A DNA stretch of 64,000 nt from CAZFGK01 sp964518635 (GCA_964518635.1 CAZFGK010000005.1:66548-130547); one strand, 5' to 3'; counted from the first letter of the stretch, positions 26,240 to 35,358 are shown. Numbers and translations are program-made. Notes: generated by a model from the sequence alone, not told the origin.

Positions 26240-27106
26240 CTATTTCTTTGTGATGGAAATATTCGCTGAAGATATCAGACGGGTTTCCATATCGTAGACT
26301 CCATCGTATCGATATCTAACCGTATCTCCTGTTTTTTCCGTCGCAAGCCGCTCACCGGTAAGGAGACGATGCTCTGTCTGTTTGTACATGCCGCCCCGGT
26401 TGTAGTCGTACCAGATCGTTCCGGTCACTTTGAGTCGATTGAATGCACTAATAAATGTCGAATCAGCGGGTTTCGCAGGGAGCGGGATTATAGCAAGACC
26501 GTCATATCCGATTGCGACGACATCGAACCCATCCAATTTTTCAAATCTCTTTACATTGAAAGTAATAGATGCCTGCAAAGGTGAACCGTTCTGAATCACC
26601 TTGGTACTTTGCGTCCATTCCCGTCCCACGGCAACCGGTTCCATCGGGAAGACCGGATAGGTTTGTTCCGCTATGGCCCGGTTGTAGCTCAGGTCCATAC
26701 CTCCATTTTCGGCAAGTGACTCAAGGTCAATCAACCGTCCCTGTGGTGACATGGAGAAGAGAATTCCTTCTTCGACCCAGGAAGAGTCGGCAGAGGTCGA
26801 GTCGATCAGGTTGTCGACTCGATACCTTCCTGAGTCACGGGACTGAAAGCGAATGATGGTATCGTTTACTGAGGTAGGGAAATCCTCAAAGGTATAGATT
26901 TCATATCTCACATGTCGCTTCACCATGAGGGAATCAACTCGATATCGGGAGAAATCCCCTTCAAAGATAGTCAGGTAGGTGTTCACTTTCCCGGGATCAC
27001 TTTTGAGTCGAAGGAGTGCAGTCTGATTGAGATCAGAGCATCCGACAAGAAACAGAATAGCAGCAAGAGGAGGGAGAAAAGAACGAAGAGGAGAATAGAG
27101 CTTCAA
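26240..27106 (-). CDS. Hypothetical lipoprotein
   Basis: This 288-residue protein has a clear lipoprotein signal (lipobox LVG-C, Cys at residue 23). The mature protein is beta-rich with repeated acidic/aromatic strands (YRVDSLMVKRHVRYEIYTFE and YRVDNLIDS), and in the C-terminal half VGREWTQSTKV and GTIWYDYNRGGMYKQTEH. The overall pattern recalls outer-membrane-associated lipoproteins that report on membrane state, but I cannot name a family. Its ATG overlaps the anti-sigma stop by four bases, so it belongs to the sigma/anti-sigma operon and may be a regulon output or sensor. Confidence 0.75.
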   Translation of the reverse strand: MKLYSPLRSFLPPLAAILFLVGCSDLNQTALLRLKSDPGKVNTYLTIFEGDFSRYRVDSLMVKRHVRYEIYTFEDFPTSVNDTIIRFQSRDSGRYRVDNLIDSTSADSSWVEEGILFSMSPQGRLIDLESLAENGGMDLSYNRAIAEQTYPVFPMEPVAVGREWTQSTKVIQNGSPLQASITFNVKRFEKLDGFDVVAIGYDGLAIIPLPAKPADSTFISAFNRLKVTGTIWYDYNRGGMYKQTEHRLLTGERLATEKTGDTVRYRYDGVYDMETRLISSANISITKK

Positions 27107-27765
27107 CGGGGCTCCTTAGCAGGTGTTCTGTTTTCTCCCCGGTCGATTCCAGATTTCGTATTCGATTGAGCTTGTCGGTTCAACATTGCGACAGTCTCGA
27201 TTCTGGACATGATCCCCGGAGTGGCAAGGGTCATCATGCCAGTCGCGAGGAGCTCTTCTTCAACGGTCATCCCGTCTGCGTGACTGCTCTGACTTGAAAA
27301 CGAGACCGAGGTTAGCATCGGCGATGAGAGCTGGTTGGTCTGTCGCGGAGAGGTGGCAAAATCAGACTCTTCGCGCATCATCCGATTTCCGTACCACATC
27401 AGAACAGAAAAAATGAGCAGGGAAGCCGCCAATGAGAGCCCTCCAGCGACCCAGGCGCGTCGATCATCAGGAATCTTGGTAATCTTTCTCGACTGATCTG
27501 CATGCTGAATGCGTGACATGACAATCTCGGTCGATTCGTCGAGCGGCTCATCCAGCACCATCGACGAATCACCAAAGGCCAGGATCTGCTTCAATTCCAG
27601 AGCAGCAGTCATCTCACGTTTGCAGGAGGTACACTTCTGTAAATGAGTAGTGAGCTGCTTCTCCTCTGATGGCGTCAATTCGCCATCGAGATGCGACTCG
27701 ATCGCTCGAATCGCCCAGGCACAGTCACTTGAAGAATAGCTATCGTTTGTCATCTTGTTCGCCAA
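27103..27765 (-). CDS. Zinc-finger anti-sigma factor (membrane-anchored)
   Basis: This 220-residue protein has an N-terminal anti-sigma domain with Cys15 and the HxxxCxxC zinc motif (His41, Cys45, Cys48). One membrane segment lies near residues 97-119 (VAGGLSLAASLLIFSVLMWY), followed by a Ser-rich periplasmic tail of about 95 residues. It would hold the cognate ECF sigma factor inactive at the membrane until a periplasmic signal releases it. Its start overlaps the sigma gene by 16 bases, and its stop overlaps the lipoprotein start. Confidence 0.9.
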   Translation of the reverse strand: MANKMTNDSYSSSDCAWAIRAIESHLDGELTPSEEKQLTTHLQKCTSCKREMTAALELKQILAFGDSSMVLDEPLDESTEIVMSRIQHADQSRKITKIPDDRRAWVAGGLSLAASLLIFSVLMWYGNRMMREESDFATSPRQTNQLSSPMLTSVSFSSQSSHADGMTVEEELLATGMMTLATPGIMSRIETVAMLNRQAQSNTKSGIDRGENRTPAKEPR

Positions 27766-28340
27766 CTTTTCAAAACATCTCTCAACTTTGCTCTGGCCAA
27801 ATGCAAGTTTGACCTGACCGTTGCCTCCGGGCAGTCCATCGCAGTGGCCACTTCTGCTTTTGTCAATCCTTCCACATCGTGCAGATAGACCGTCAACCTC
27901 TGACGAGGCGGGAGGTCATCCATTGCCTTTAGAATTTCGGCACGAAGCTCTGCTCTTTCAAGGTCGAGTCCGGGAAGGGGTACCGGTTTTTCTCGTGCAA
28001 TTTCATGCTCGAGGTATTCACCTGTTTCCTGCTCGAGACTGGCGTGCCCACGTCGCTTCCGAAGCAAGTCTATGGCATAGTTGCTTGCAATACGAACCAA
28101 AAAGGAGGAAACAGTAGCAACTTGCAAAAGATCGTTCCGACGGTTATACACCCGCACGAAGGTCTCCTGTACTACCTCGTCCGCGTCCAGGTGGTTCCTG
28201 ACAATGTTAAACGCGACTTGGTAGACCCGTTTTCGGTGCCGAACCATCAACTGGCGAAATGCCTGTTGCTGCCCGGCCTGAATCTGACGAACCAGTTCAG
28301 CGTCGTCGAGAGAAACCACGAACCCGGCCCGTTTCGACAA
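27750..28340 (-). CDS. RNA polymerase sigma factor, ECF subfamily
   Basis: This 196-residue protein has sigma region 2 (RQLMVRHRKRVYQVAFNIV, DADEVVQETFVRVYNR) at residues 20-85 and region 4 (LPPRQRLTVYLHDVEGLTKAEVATAM, then CPEATVRSNLHLARAKLR) at residues 134-185. The HDVEGLT and CPEATVRS wording is characteristic of ECF factors of FCB bacteria. It heads the operon with its anti-sigma factor and a lipoprotein, and probably autoregulates it. The divergent MFS gene starts 128 bases away and may share the control region. Confidence 0.95.
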   Translation of the reverse strand: MSKRAGFVVSLDDAELVRQIQAGQQQAFRQLMVRHRKRVYQVAFNIVRNHLDADEVVQETFVRVYNRRNDLLQVATVSSFLVRIASNYAIDLLRKRRGHASLEQETGEYLEHEIAREKPVPLPGLDLERAELRAEILKAMDDLPPRQRLTVYLHDVEGLTKAEVATAMDCPEATVRSNLHLARAKLRDVLKSWRTR

Positions 28341-28467
28341 TTACCTGATCTGTTCGTTCACTAGCAATGAGACGAATAGCACAACCCATCGTTTAGTCTA
28401 CGGTGAAAGAATCATTTCGATACGCAAGGAAGCATGCCATGATGGAACAAAATGAGCAACGCCAAAG

Positions 28468-29889
28468 ATGACAACAGCTTATCCAGAGCAGGCTGGTCAT
28501 GAAGTAGCACCAATTCAACGCCCCTGGCTCGGTCCTTTCATTACAGCTGCCATGGGAACCTTCATGGCTACCCTGGATGGGTCGATAGTCAGCGTGGCTT
28601 TGCCTTCTATTGCGGAATCGTTGCATGCACCGGTCGATGATGTCGCCTGGGTAATGCTTGCCTATACCTTGACCCTGATCTCACTGATGATCGTCTTCGG
28701 AGCCTGGATCGACCGACGGGGGTTCAGATTTGGCTACCATCTCGGGTTCACCTTCTTTCTGGCAGGGTCGGTCGCCTGCTCCCTATCGACGAGTCTCTGG
28801 ATGCTGGTTGCAGGGCGTGTCGTTCAGGGGATCGGGACCGCAATTTTTGCCGGTGTTGGTCCCGGGATGGTCGCGACAATCTTTCCAGAGGAAAAGCGGG
28901 GGAAGGGGATCGGATTGATGATTATGACGGTCTCCGCAGGATTTTCAATGGGCTATCCATTAGGTGGGATGTTAATCAAGTTTTTCCCCTGGCAGTCCCT
29001 ATTTCTGGTCAATGTGCCAATTGCGATAGCAGGATTCGTGATGGTTGAAAAATTTCTCGGGCATTTCAAACCGAAGGAAAATCCAAAACCTCTTCCACTT
29101 GGTAGTGCCTTCGCGATAGCGGTTGCGCTCGTCAGTTTTACCTACGCACTGACATTGATCGACAAAGGGAGGGGCGGAGTTCCGTTTATTGTCGGCTTGA
29201 TGCTGCTGAGTCTGGTCTCGGCCTTTTTGTTTATTCGATTGGAGTCAGATGAGAAGAATGCTCTTCTTGGGCTCGCTCTCTTCTCCCGTCCAAGATTTCG
29301 TCTCGCCCTCCTCTCGCAGACCACTCAATTTGTCGGTACAGCCGGAGCATTTTTCCTGCTTCCGTTTTACTTTCGTCAGGTACGAGGATTCGATGCCATG
29401 AGCACCGGGCTTTACCTCCTGATGGTTCCTGTCGGCATGTTTATCTCTGCCCCCCTTGCTGGGAAGTTGACCGACAAAGTTGGCGCACGCATGCCCGTAT
29501 TGATTGGAGTGACCTTGACGCTAGTTGGACTTGGTCTCATGTTCTCCTTCGAACAGGAGACTGCAGGTTGGTTTCTGGTCGTAACTCTCTTGCTTCTCGG
29601 CTTTGGTGCTGGAGGATTCGGTACGCCGAATGCGACAGAAATGATGTCAAGCGTCGAGCCGTCGAAGCGGGCTGCGGCATCCAGTATTCTGGCTACAAAT
29701 CGAAACATCGGCTTTGCAGTCGGAATCGCGCTTGCCTCCGGGCTCTTTGCCCTCGTCAACGGGAGAGTTCCTGCGGCTCAGATATCATTCTCTCACTACC
29801 ACGCCGGTATTACGCCGGTTCTCATTTTTTCTCTCTCAGTGGTGGGGATCGGCTTTGTGTTGGGGCTGATGCGCCAGTCAAAAGTCTGA
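28468..29889 (+). CDS. MFS drug exporter, DHA2 family (EmrB/QacA-like)
   Basis: This 473-residue protein has 12-14 predicted membrane spans. The N-terminal motif TFMATLDGSIVSVALPSIA is the DHA2 motif D1 (LDxTxVNVALP type), and FGAWIDRRGFRFGYHLGF is motif A. The conserved GRVVQGIGTAIF is motif C-like. Members export drugs, dyes or lipids with proton antiport. No HlyD-type adaptor is adjacent. It is divergent from the ECF sigma gene, and a regulatory link is possible but unproven. Confidence 0.92.
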   Translation: MTTAYPEQAGHEVAPIQRPWLGPFITAAMGTFMATLDGSIVSVALPSIAESLHAPVDDVAWVMLAYTLTLISLMIVFGAWIDRRGFRFGYHLGFTFFLAGSVACSLSTSLWMLVAGRVVQGIGTAIFAGVGPGMVATIFPEEKRGKGIGLMIMTVSAGFSMGYPLGGMLIKFFPWQSLFLVNVPIAIAGFVMVEKFLGHFKPKENPKPLPLGSAFAIAVALVSFTYALTLIDKGRGGVPFIVGLMLLSLVSAFLFIRLESDEKNALLGLALFSRPRFRLALLSQTTQFVGTAGAFFLLPFYFRQVRGFDAMSTGLYLLMVPVGMFISAPLAGKLTDKVGARMPVLIGVTLTLVGLGLMFSFEQETAGWFLVVTLLLLGFGAGGFGTPNATEMMSSVEPSKRAAASSILATNRNIGFAVGIALASGLFALVNGRVPAAQISFSHYHAGITPVLIFSLSVVGIGFVLGLMRQSKV

Positions 29890-29916
29890 TTCCGCAGAAG
29901 TCTCCGCTGATGTCGA

Positions 29917-29945
29917 TTGACAGTCGCGATCTGGCTGGGTATCCT
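29917..29945 (+). promoter_or_regulatory. Probable promoter of tRNA-Ala
   Basis: TTGACA (29917-29922), a spacer of exactly 17 bases, and TATCCT (29940-29945) lie about 70 bases before the tRNA and on its strand. Confidence 0.5.
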
Positions 29946-30014
29946 TGCGACCCTGATCGGACGACCCAACGTCCGTCCCCTGAGATCTCGCTCTCACGGT
30001 TTTCCCCCTGATAT

Positions 30015-30090
<76 letters not shown>

Positions 30091-30324
30091 TTTTCCCTTC
30101 GAAGTATGTAAGCCCGTTTCCCTGCAACAGCTTGACGCGGTAAGTTCAAGCAGCACATCGCTTGACTCCTATTATCCAGCTTGCCTGCAACATTTAATGG
30201 GAAACTTCTATCGGTAATCGCCGTATTCACTCTTGATGGGAACAGCATCGCCGCAGCGAACGAACTGCGATTCGAAACTGGCCTAAGATTGCGAACCCTA
30301 CCGCATTCAGGCAAAGGAGTGAAC

Positions 30325-32259
30325 ATGCCACAAAAGAACGAGACAACCATGGTCAGACAACTCGGCATCGCCGTCACCATCGGACTGTACGCAACAGTTT
30401 TTAGCTATTCAGGAAGTTCACTTCGAGCCGCTGAAATCGTCAGATGGGAAGCTCTCGATTCAGCAGAAGTTCACGCATCAACAATCACGGTCAGCAGCCC
30501 CACCAAACTCGAATTGCAAGTCGTGAATATCACCAAAGGGGGGTTTAGTCGTACTGCTGGTTATGCATGGATCGTTGACGGAAAAACACGGGACGAAATC
30601 TGGTCTTCAGAGGATGCTACCGGGAAAAGAGTTCGCGGCAATCGTGATCTCATGCTCGTCGTTGATACCATTGCACTCTCACCGGGTACCTACGATCTGT
30701 ACTATTTCGCTGCGGTCGATCATGGCTACAATACGAATCAGAATTGGAAAGGGGACTGGAACGGAGTCTTCGACGGGATATTCTGGAATGCGGACGATAT
30801 CGCGGCACTGGCTGAAGATTGCTATGTCTATGCAAACACCGTTTCTGGAAATGCTACCGCAGGGAAGTGGACAGGGATCATACCCGGCTCACTCTACTCA
30901 GCGGTTCGAGTCGGAGATAATGAGCGTATTCGCTACGGTTTCGAGTTACTCAAGCCGATGTCGATTCGTCTCTATACTCAGATCGAACTTCCCACCGGCG
31001 ACGCGGATCCCGTTGACAACTGCTGGATAACTCAGGCGAATAGTCTTGAGCGAGTCTGGCAAGCGAATCGGCGAACGACCGAACGAGGCGGCGGAAGCAC
31101 AAAAAATCGAAGATTCAACGGCGAGATTCCACTCAAAGCGGGGCAGTACATTCTCAATTACACCACCGATGACTCCCACTCTGCTGATGGTTTCAATTCT
31201 CAGCCACCCTATGACCCGCACTACTGGGGGGTGGTACTCCTTCCCGGGGCTCAGTTTGACAAGAGCGCGTTTAAATCGATTGAAATCGGTACATCCGCGA
31301 CTCCTCTTGTCGATCTGACCCGCGTACGAGATGATGAATACCGAGAAATTCCATTCACACTCTCCAAAGAATCGAAGCTACTTGTCATCGCAGTCGGCGA
31401 ATATGCCGGTGGTGCGGATGAATTCGCAGACTATGGCTGGATCACCGAAGGTCGCAGCAATCGGATTGTCTGGGAGATGCAGGACGACAACACGACCCAC
31501 GCTGGTGGGGCATCGAAGAATAAGATGTTTGAAGGGGTGATCACACTGCCGGCGGGAAGCTATTCGCTCCATTTTGCCACAGATGACTCACATGCCTATC
31601 GTGACTGGAACTCCGCCGAACCGAGCGAGCCGGCTGCATGGGGAGTGGCTATCTATCCTCCTCCGGGACAGAAATCGATCGAAGGGCTGACCGTCGCCGA
31701 TGAAGTGCGAGATTTTGGGAGTAAGAAAAGTTCGAAGTGGAATCGTTCACGTTCGAAAAGTACAACAACGATCAATATTGATCCTCTTCCTCCGATTGTT
31801 GTGACTGTTCCTGACCCCCCGGCTCCTCCTTCCGCAACTAACAGAAGCCGAGGTAGCGTAGGGATTGGTCCGTCAGCTTCCCCGTACAAGGGGGAAGTGC
31901 TTGCCGCCATTACTCGAGTACGAGATGACCAGGAGCGTCAGGTTGAGTTTACGGTGAAAGAACTCTTAGCCGTCGACATTTATGCAATTGGTGAAGGGGT
32001 CGGGGAGGAGATGGCCGACTATGGCTGGATCGAGGATGCCAAGAATGGTCGAATCATCTGGGAGATGGACTACTATGAAACTCGTCGTGCCGGTGGGGCC
32101 TCAAAAAATCGGATGCTGAGCACGACCATTGAATTGAAGCCCGGCACCTATCGGCTGGTGTATGTGACTGACGGCAGTCACTCATTCCGTAACTGGAATG
32201 CGGATGCGCCCCGTGACGAAGAGAACTACGGGATAACTCTCTACTATCAAAAACTGTAG
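30325..32259 (+). CDS. Exported protein of four repeated beta domains
   Basis: The ATG at 30325 follows an excellent AAGGAGTGAAC and gives 644 residues with a signal peptide (LGIAVTIGLYATVFSYSG). Four copies of a domain of about 115 residues lie near residues 40-150, 191-306, 330-445 and 528-644. Copies 2-4 share a core: R-V-x-D at the start, GWI, RI-W-E/Q-M/A, GG(A/S)xKN, LxxGxYxLxYxTDxSH, then a W-containing end. A basic, Pro-rich linker separates copies 3 and 4. I do not recognise the domain; the regular TD-x-SH could bind metal. It is likely periplasmic or at the surface. Confidence 0.8.
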   Translation: MPQKNETTMVRQLGIAVTIGLYATVFSYSGSSLRAAEIVRWEALDSAEVHASTITVSSPTKLELQVVNITKGGFSRTAGYAWIVDGKTRDEIWSSEDATGKRVRGNRDLMLVVDTIALSPGTYDLYYFAAVDHGYNTNQNWKGDWNGVFDGIFWNADDIAALAEDCYVYANTVSGNATAGKWTGIIPGSLYSAVRVGDNERIRYGFELLKPMSIRLYTQIELPTGDADPVDNCWITQANSLERVWQANRRTTERGGGSTKNRRFNGEIPLKAGQYILNYTTDDSHSADGFNSQPPYDPHYWGVVLLPGAQFDKSAFKSIEIGTSATPLVDLTRVRDDEYREIPFTLSKESKLLVIAVGEYAGGADEFADYGWITEGRSNRIVWEMQDDNTTHAGGASKNKMFEGVITLPAGSYSLHFATDDSHAYRDWNSAEPSEPAAWGVAIYPPPGQKSIEGLTVADEVRDFGSKKSSKWNRSRSKSTTTINIDPLPPIVVTVPDPPAPPSATNRSRGSVGIGPSASPYKGEVLAAITRVRDDQERQVEFTVKELLAVDIYAIGEGVGEEMADYGWIEDAKNGRIIWEMDYYETRRAGGASKNRMLSTTIELKPGTYRLVYVTDGSHSFRNWNADAPRDEENYGITLYYQKL

Positions 32260-32282
32260 CAGTACAGACCATGAGACGTAAA

Positions 32283-32308
32283 AAAAACGCCCGGTAAGCC
32301 GGGCGTTT
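32283..32308. terminator. Bidirectional terminator
   Basis: The stem AACGCCCGG/CCGGGCGTT (32285-32293 and 32298-32306) with loop TAAG is flanked by an A-run before and a T-run after. It can end transcription from the repeat-protein gene and from the convergent small membrane gene. Confidence 0.9.
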
Positions 32309-32335
32309 TCTGTATCACAAAACATGAACAAAAGT

Positions 32336-32686
32336 CTAATTGATCGGACCGCGAAGTGTTTCGTAGCGACGTTTCGCCATGGGGTAGTAGACCAGAAAGG
32401 CAATACCGACGGCGATAAGCACGACCCCGATGACCCCTTCACGCTCGAGCCAGTAAACATCGGCGATTCTGGCAACAAGAACAACCGCCCCAACTGCGAC
32501 CATCACCAGCCCCCATTTCAGGTTTGAAAAAATGGACATCTCCATCTCGGCTGCAAGGATCTTCTGAGTCGAGGCCTCAAGTATCCCCTTGTCGATAAGG
32601 TGACGACGGGTCCGGCCATCGATGATCATCTTCACAATTGCGCCAACAACCACAAAAAAAGTTATTGGAATCAGGTCTTCTAGCAT
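32336..32686 (-). CDS. Small membrane protein (DUF6249-like)
   Basis: The ATG at 32686 is preceded by AAAGGAG at proper spacing and gives 116 residues, dropping 15 residues of the longer frame. There is an N-terminal segment (LIPITFFVVVGAIVKMII), a charged helix ending TRRHLIDKGILE, then two more membrane segments (VMVAVGAVVLVARI and GVIGVVLIAVGIAFLVYY). The layout resembles the DUF6249 family, often found next to ECF sigma factors, as here with a divergent sigma gene. The family name is from memory and tentative; the function is unknown. Confidence 0.75.
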   Translation of the reverse strand: MLEDLIPITFFVVVGAIVKMIIDGRTRRHLIDKGILEASTQKILAAEMEMSIFSNLKWGLVMVAVGAVVLVARIADVYWLEREGVIGVVLIAVGIAFLVYYPMAKRRYETLRGPIN

Positions 32687-32810
32687 GGGTCTGCTCCTTT
32701 CGAGTCCCGTTTCTATGTTCTTCTGGCCCATTAGAGCGTAGTCTGACGGAGAAGGTTGCAGGACTATGTTCGGGACGCAACTTTGTAGCCTACGTCATCG
32801 TATTGCTGCT

Positions 32811-33389
32811 ATGGAACAATTGCAGGATCGAGAACTGATTGAGGCCGTCCAGACACAGGCACCGCGGGCGTTCGACCGGCTGATTCAATCCTATCTACCG
32901 CTGGTACGTCAAATAGCCGGGAGGTTTCGAATCCCGCCCTCTGATCGGGATGATATTGAGCAGGAGATATTTCTGCGCGTCTACCGTCATCTCGACCGTT
33001 TCAACGGACACAGCCGTCTCTCTACCTGGATTGCCCGAATCGCTATCAACGTCTGTCTCAACAACCGTCAAAAGCGCCGTCCGGAACTGATCAGTCATGA
33101 TCAGGATGATCTGCCCATTTGGGAGAAGCTGGCTGATGATTCCCCGTCGCCGGGGGATATTTTTGCGGACAAAGAGCGGTCGGGACAGCTCTCGGAAGAG
33201 ATCGATCAACTGCCGACAATCTACGGTCTGGTATTGGTCCTCTATCATTTTAACGACATGAGTTACCGGGAGATTGGTGACTTGCTTCAGATGCCCGACG
33301 GGACGGTAAAAAGCTATCTCTTCCGTGCTCGTGCGATGCTTCGTGATCGGCTAACGCGTCGATTGACAGCTGAGGAGTTAAGCGCGTGA
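32811..33389 (+). CDS. RNA polymerase sigma factor, ECF subfamily (second)
   Basis: Starting at ATG 32811 the product is 192 residues. Region 2 contains FDRLIQSYLPLVRQIAGRF and DRDDIEQEIFLRVYRHLDRF; region 4 contains LPTIYGLVLVLYHFNDMSYREI and PDGTVKSYLFRARAMLRDRL. It differs clearly from the other sigma factor in this window. Its stop overlaps the GTG of the next gene (GTGA), which has an anti-sigma-like zinc motif, so the two form a sigma/anti-sigma pair. Confidence 0.93.
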   Translation: MEQLQDRELIEAVQTQAPRAFDRLIQSYLPLVRQIAGRFRIPPSDRDDIEQEIFLRVYRHLDRFNGHSRLSTWIARIAINVCLNNRQKRRPELISHDQDDLPIWEKLADDSPSPGDIFADKERSGQLSEEIDQLPTIYGLVLVLYHFNDMSYREIGDLLQMPDGTVKSYLFRARAMLRDRLTRRLTAEELSA

Positions 33390-33898
33390 GCAGGATTGAT
33401 TGCCTGTCAGATGATCGATTGCAATCGGTGGTATTTGAATCATCTCCGCTGAGTCACTACGAAGCAATTCACTTGAAAAGCTGTTGCAGTTGTCAGAACT
33501 CAAAGAATGAGTATGCCTCGATGGGGAGCACACTGGTGCCGTCACAATCGTCAGATGAATCCTACTCTGTTGATCATGCAATTGCCGCCTGCGGAATCGC
33601 CAGAAAAGTTCAAGTTCTGGTGGAGGAATCGCAGCGCAAAGTTCGCATGGTGACAGTCTGGGGGGCATCTGCAGCGATGCTATTGCTGGTGCTGCTTCCC
33701 TCAGGGAATGGCTCCCTGACGTCACTCATTTCGCCACTTTCAGGATGGGCGAGCTCACAAACAAGTCAGGTTGAGCAGTTCTACACACAACAGCTTGGTC
33801 AGCTATCAGAGACCTGGTTGCTGGTGCTCGCTGCAATGATTCTCATCCTTGCCAGTGATCTGTTGCAGATTCGCGCACGATTTCGTCAGAACGCGTAA
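33386..33898 (+). CDS. Putative anti-sigma factor with minimal zinc motif and two membrane segments
   Basis: This 170-residue protein begins at a GTG overlapping the sigma stop. Near the N-terminus His29, Cys33 and Cys36 form HxxxCxxC, the zinc motif of ZAS-type anti-sigma factors. Two membrane segments follow, near residues 90-105 (WGASAAMLLLVLLP) and 143-160 (TWLLVLAAMILILASDLL), with a short Ser/Gln-rich loop between. The match outside the motif is weak, so the call rests on the motif, the topology and the coupling. Confidence 0.65.
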   Translation: MSRIDCLSDDRLQSVVFESSPLSHYEAIHLKSCCSCQNSKNEYASMGSTLVPSQSSDESYSVDHAIAACGIARKVQVLVEESQRKVRMVTVWGASAAMLLLVLLPSGNGSLTSLISPLSGWASSQTSQVEQFYTQQLGQLSETWLLVLAAMILILASDLLQIRARFRQNA

Positions 33899-33951
33899 GC
33901 CTCAACGAATTTTAATCTAGAGTCAAAGCCGTCGATTGAAGCCAATCTGTT

Positions 33952-35358
33952 CTATGGGCAATTCCCAAGTGGCGTGAACGAGATGAAGAGATGGTCAACG
34001 AGGACCGTGAGATCTCCGATATCGACCCCAGTTGCACCATCCACGTTTCCTTCCTCTTCACACAGCAGAGGCATGAAGGAGATGAAAAGATGGTCAACAA
34101 GAACGGTCAAATCACCGATGTCGACTCCCTGATCCAAAGAGCCATCTACATTTCCGACGGTACCAATGCAGCAAGGTCCGCATGGTTGAGCCGCTACACC
34201 GTTCGGTACAATCTTGCGGATATTTCCATCACGGCGAACGATATAGAGTTCTCCGACTGCATCTTCACCAAATGAGACTAGGGAGAAATTCGGTACTCCG
34301 AGAGTTGCATCTCGATTGACTGAGTCGCTGACCGTTGAGCCGTTGTATCGTATCGAGAAAATCTCCCCGGTGCAGAAGTCGCCGTAGAAATAGGCTCCTT
34401 GCAGATCAGGAATAGCGCAGCCGCGATAGATATAGCCGCCAGTGATCGAACATCTTCCGGAGGCATGGGTGTACTGAGAAATCGGATTAGTGGTTACGTT
34501 TCCGGGATCACAATTCGAGGAGGGGATATTACAACTTGTGCCCTCTTTCAAGCGCCAACCGTAGTTTCTGCCGCCAGCAGCAGTATCTGGTTCGAAGTTG
34601 ATCTCTTCAATAGCGTTTTGACCAACATCTGCAATCCAGAGAACGCCGTTAAAGCGATCAAACGACCATCGCCAGGGATTGCGCAAACCAGTGGCCCAGA
34701 TTTCAGGACGAGGGGAACTCCCTCCGAAAAATGGATTCGATGGTGGTATGCGATACCCGTCGGTGGTATCCACGTCAATTCTGATCAACTTGCCGAGAAG
34801 TGAATCGACATTCTGAGACAGGTTAAAAGGATCATTGCTGTCTCCGCCGTCACCGAAACCAACGTACAGGTATCCGTCGAACGGGTGGAATGCCATCATC
34901 CCACCATTGTGATTTGAGAATGGTTGTTCGACAATGAGCAGCGTGTCGAGTGCAGTAGTTGACGCAATGTCAGGATTTACCGAGACAGCGTACTTCGCGA
35001 CAATCGTCGCGCCATCTCCGTTACGAGTGTAATTCACATAGAAGAATCCATTGTTCGCGTAATCTGGATGAAAAGCGAGTCCAAGGAGACCTTGCTCATT
35101 TCCAGATGAGAGGACAATCGGGTCCAGGTCAATGAACGGTGTCGCGAGTTGAACGCCATTTTTGATTATCTTGATGGCACCATCCTGCTCAACGATAAAA
35201 AGCCGAGTCGTATCTCCAGGAGCATGAGTCAGGAAGAGAGGGCGATCATAACCGGTGCCGATCTGAACTGTCGTGAGAGGAGTCTGGGCATGAATGGTCG
35301 TGAATCCAATCATGCCAAGAAGCAGAGAGAGTATGGTCGCGAATTTCAAGTTTTTCAT
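33952..35358 (-). CDS. Secreted PQQ-dependent sugar dehydrogenase-like protein with dockerin-like tail
   Basis: This 468-residue protein has a signal peptide (FATILSLLLGMIGFTTIHAQ) and a six-bladed glucose/sorbosone dehydrogenase propeller. Typical stretches are HPDYANNGFFYVNYT, GMMAFHPFDGYLYVGFGDGG, and EIWATGLRNPWRWSFD. The last 70 residues hold two dockerin-like repeats (NVDGSLDQGVDIGDLTVLVD and NVDGATGVDIGDLTVLVD), each followed by HLFISF. In other bacteria such enzymes oxidise aldose sugars using PQQ and calcium. The tail is shared with the two FG-GAP proteins in this window and may mark a common surface location. A good GAGGAAAG site precedes the start. Confidence 0.88.
   Translation of the reverse strand: MKNLKFATILSLLLGMIGFTTIHAQTPLTTVQIGTGYDRPLFLTHAPGDTTRLFIVEQDGAIKIIKNGVQLATPFIDLDPIVLSSGNEQGLLGLAFHPDYANNGFFYVNYTRNGDGATIVAKYAVSVNPDIASTTALDTLLIVEQPFSNHNGGMMAFHPFDGYLYVGFGDGGDSNDPFNLSQNVDSLLGKLIRIDVDTTDGYRIPPSNPFFGGSSPRPEIWATGLRNPWRWSFDRFNGVLWIADVGQNAIEEINFEPDTAAGGRNYGWRLKEGTSCNIPSSNCDPGNVTTNPISQYTHASGRCSITGGYIYRGCAIPDLQGAYFYGDFCTGEIFSIRYNGSTVSDSVNRDATLGVPNFSLVSFGEDAVGELYIVRRDGNIRKIVPNGVAAQPCGPCCIGTVGNVDGSLDQGVDIGDLTVLVDHLFISFMPLLCEEEGNVDGATGVDIGDLTVLVDHLFISFTPLGNCP

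Noticed and set aside
30181..30324. Longer start for the four-domain repeat protein
   Set aside because: The ATG at 30325 has AAGGAG at ideal distance and opens a signal peptide; the upstream part has neither.
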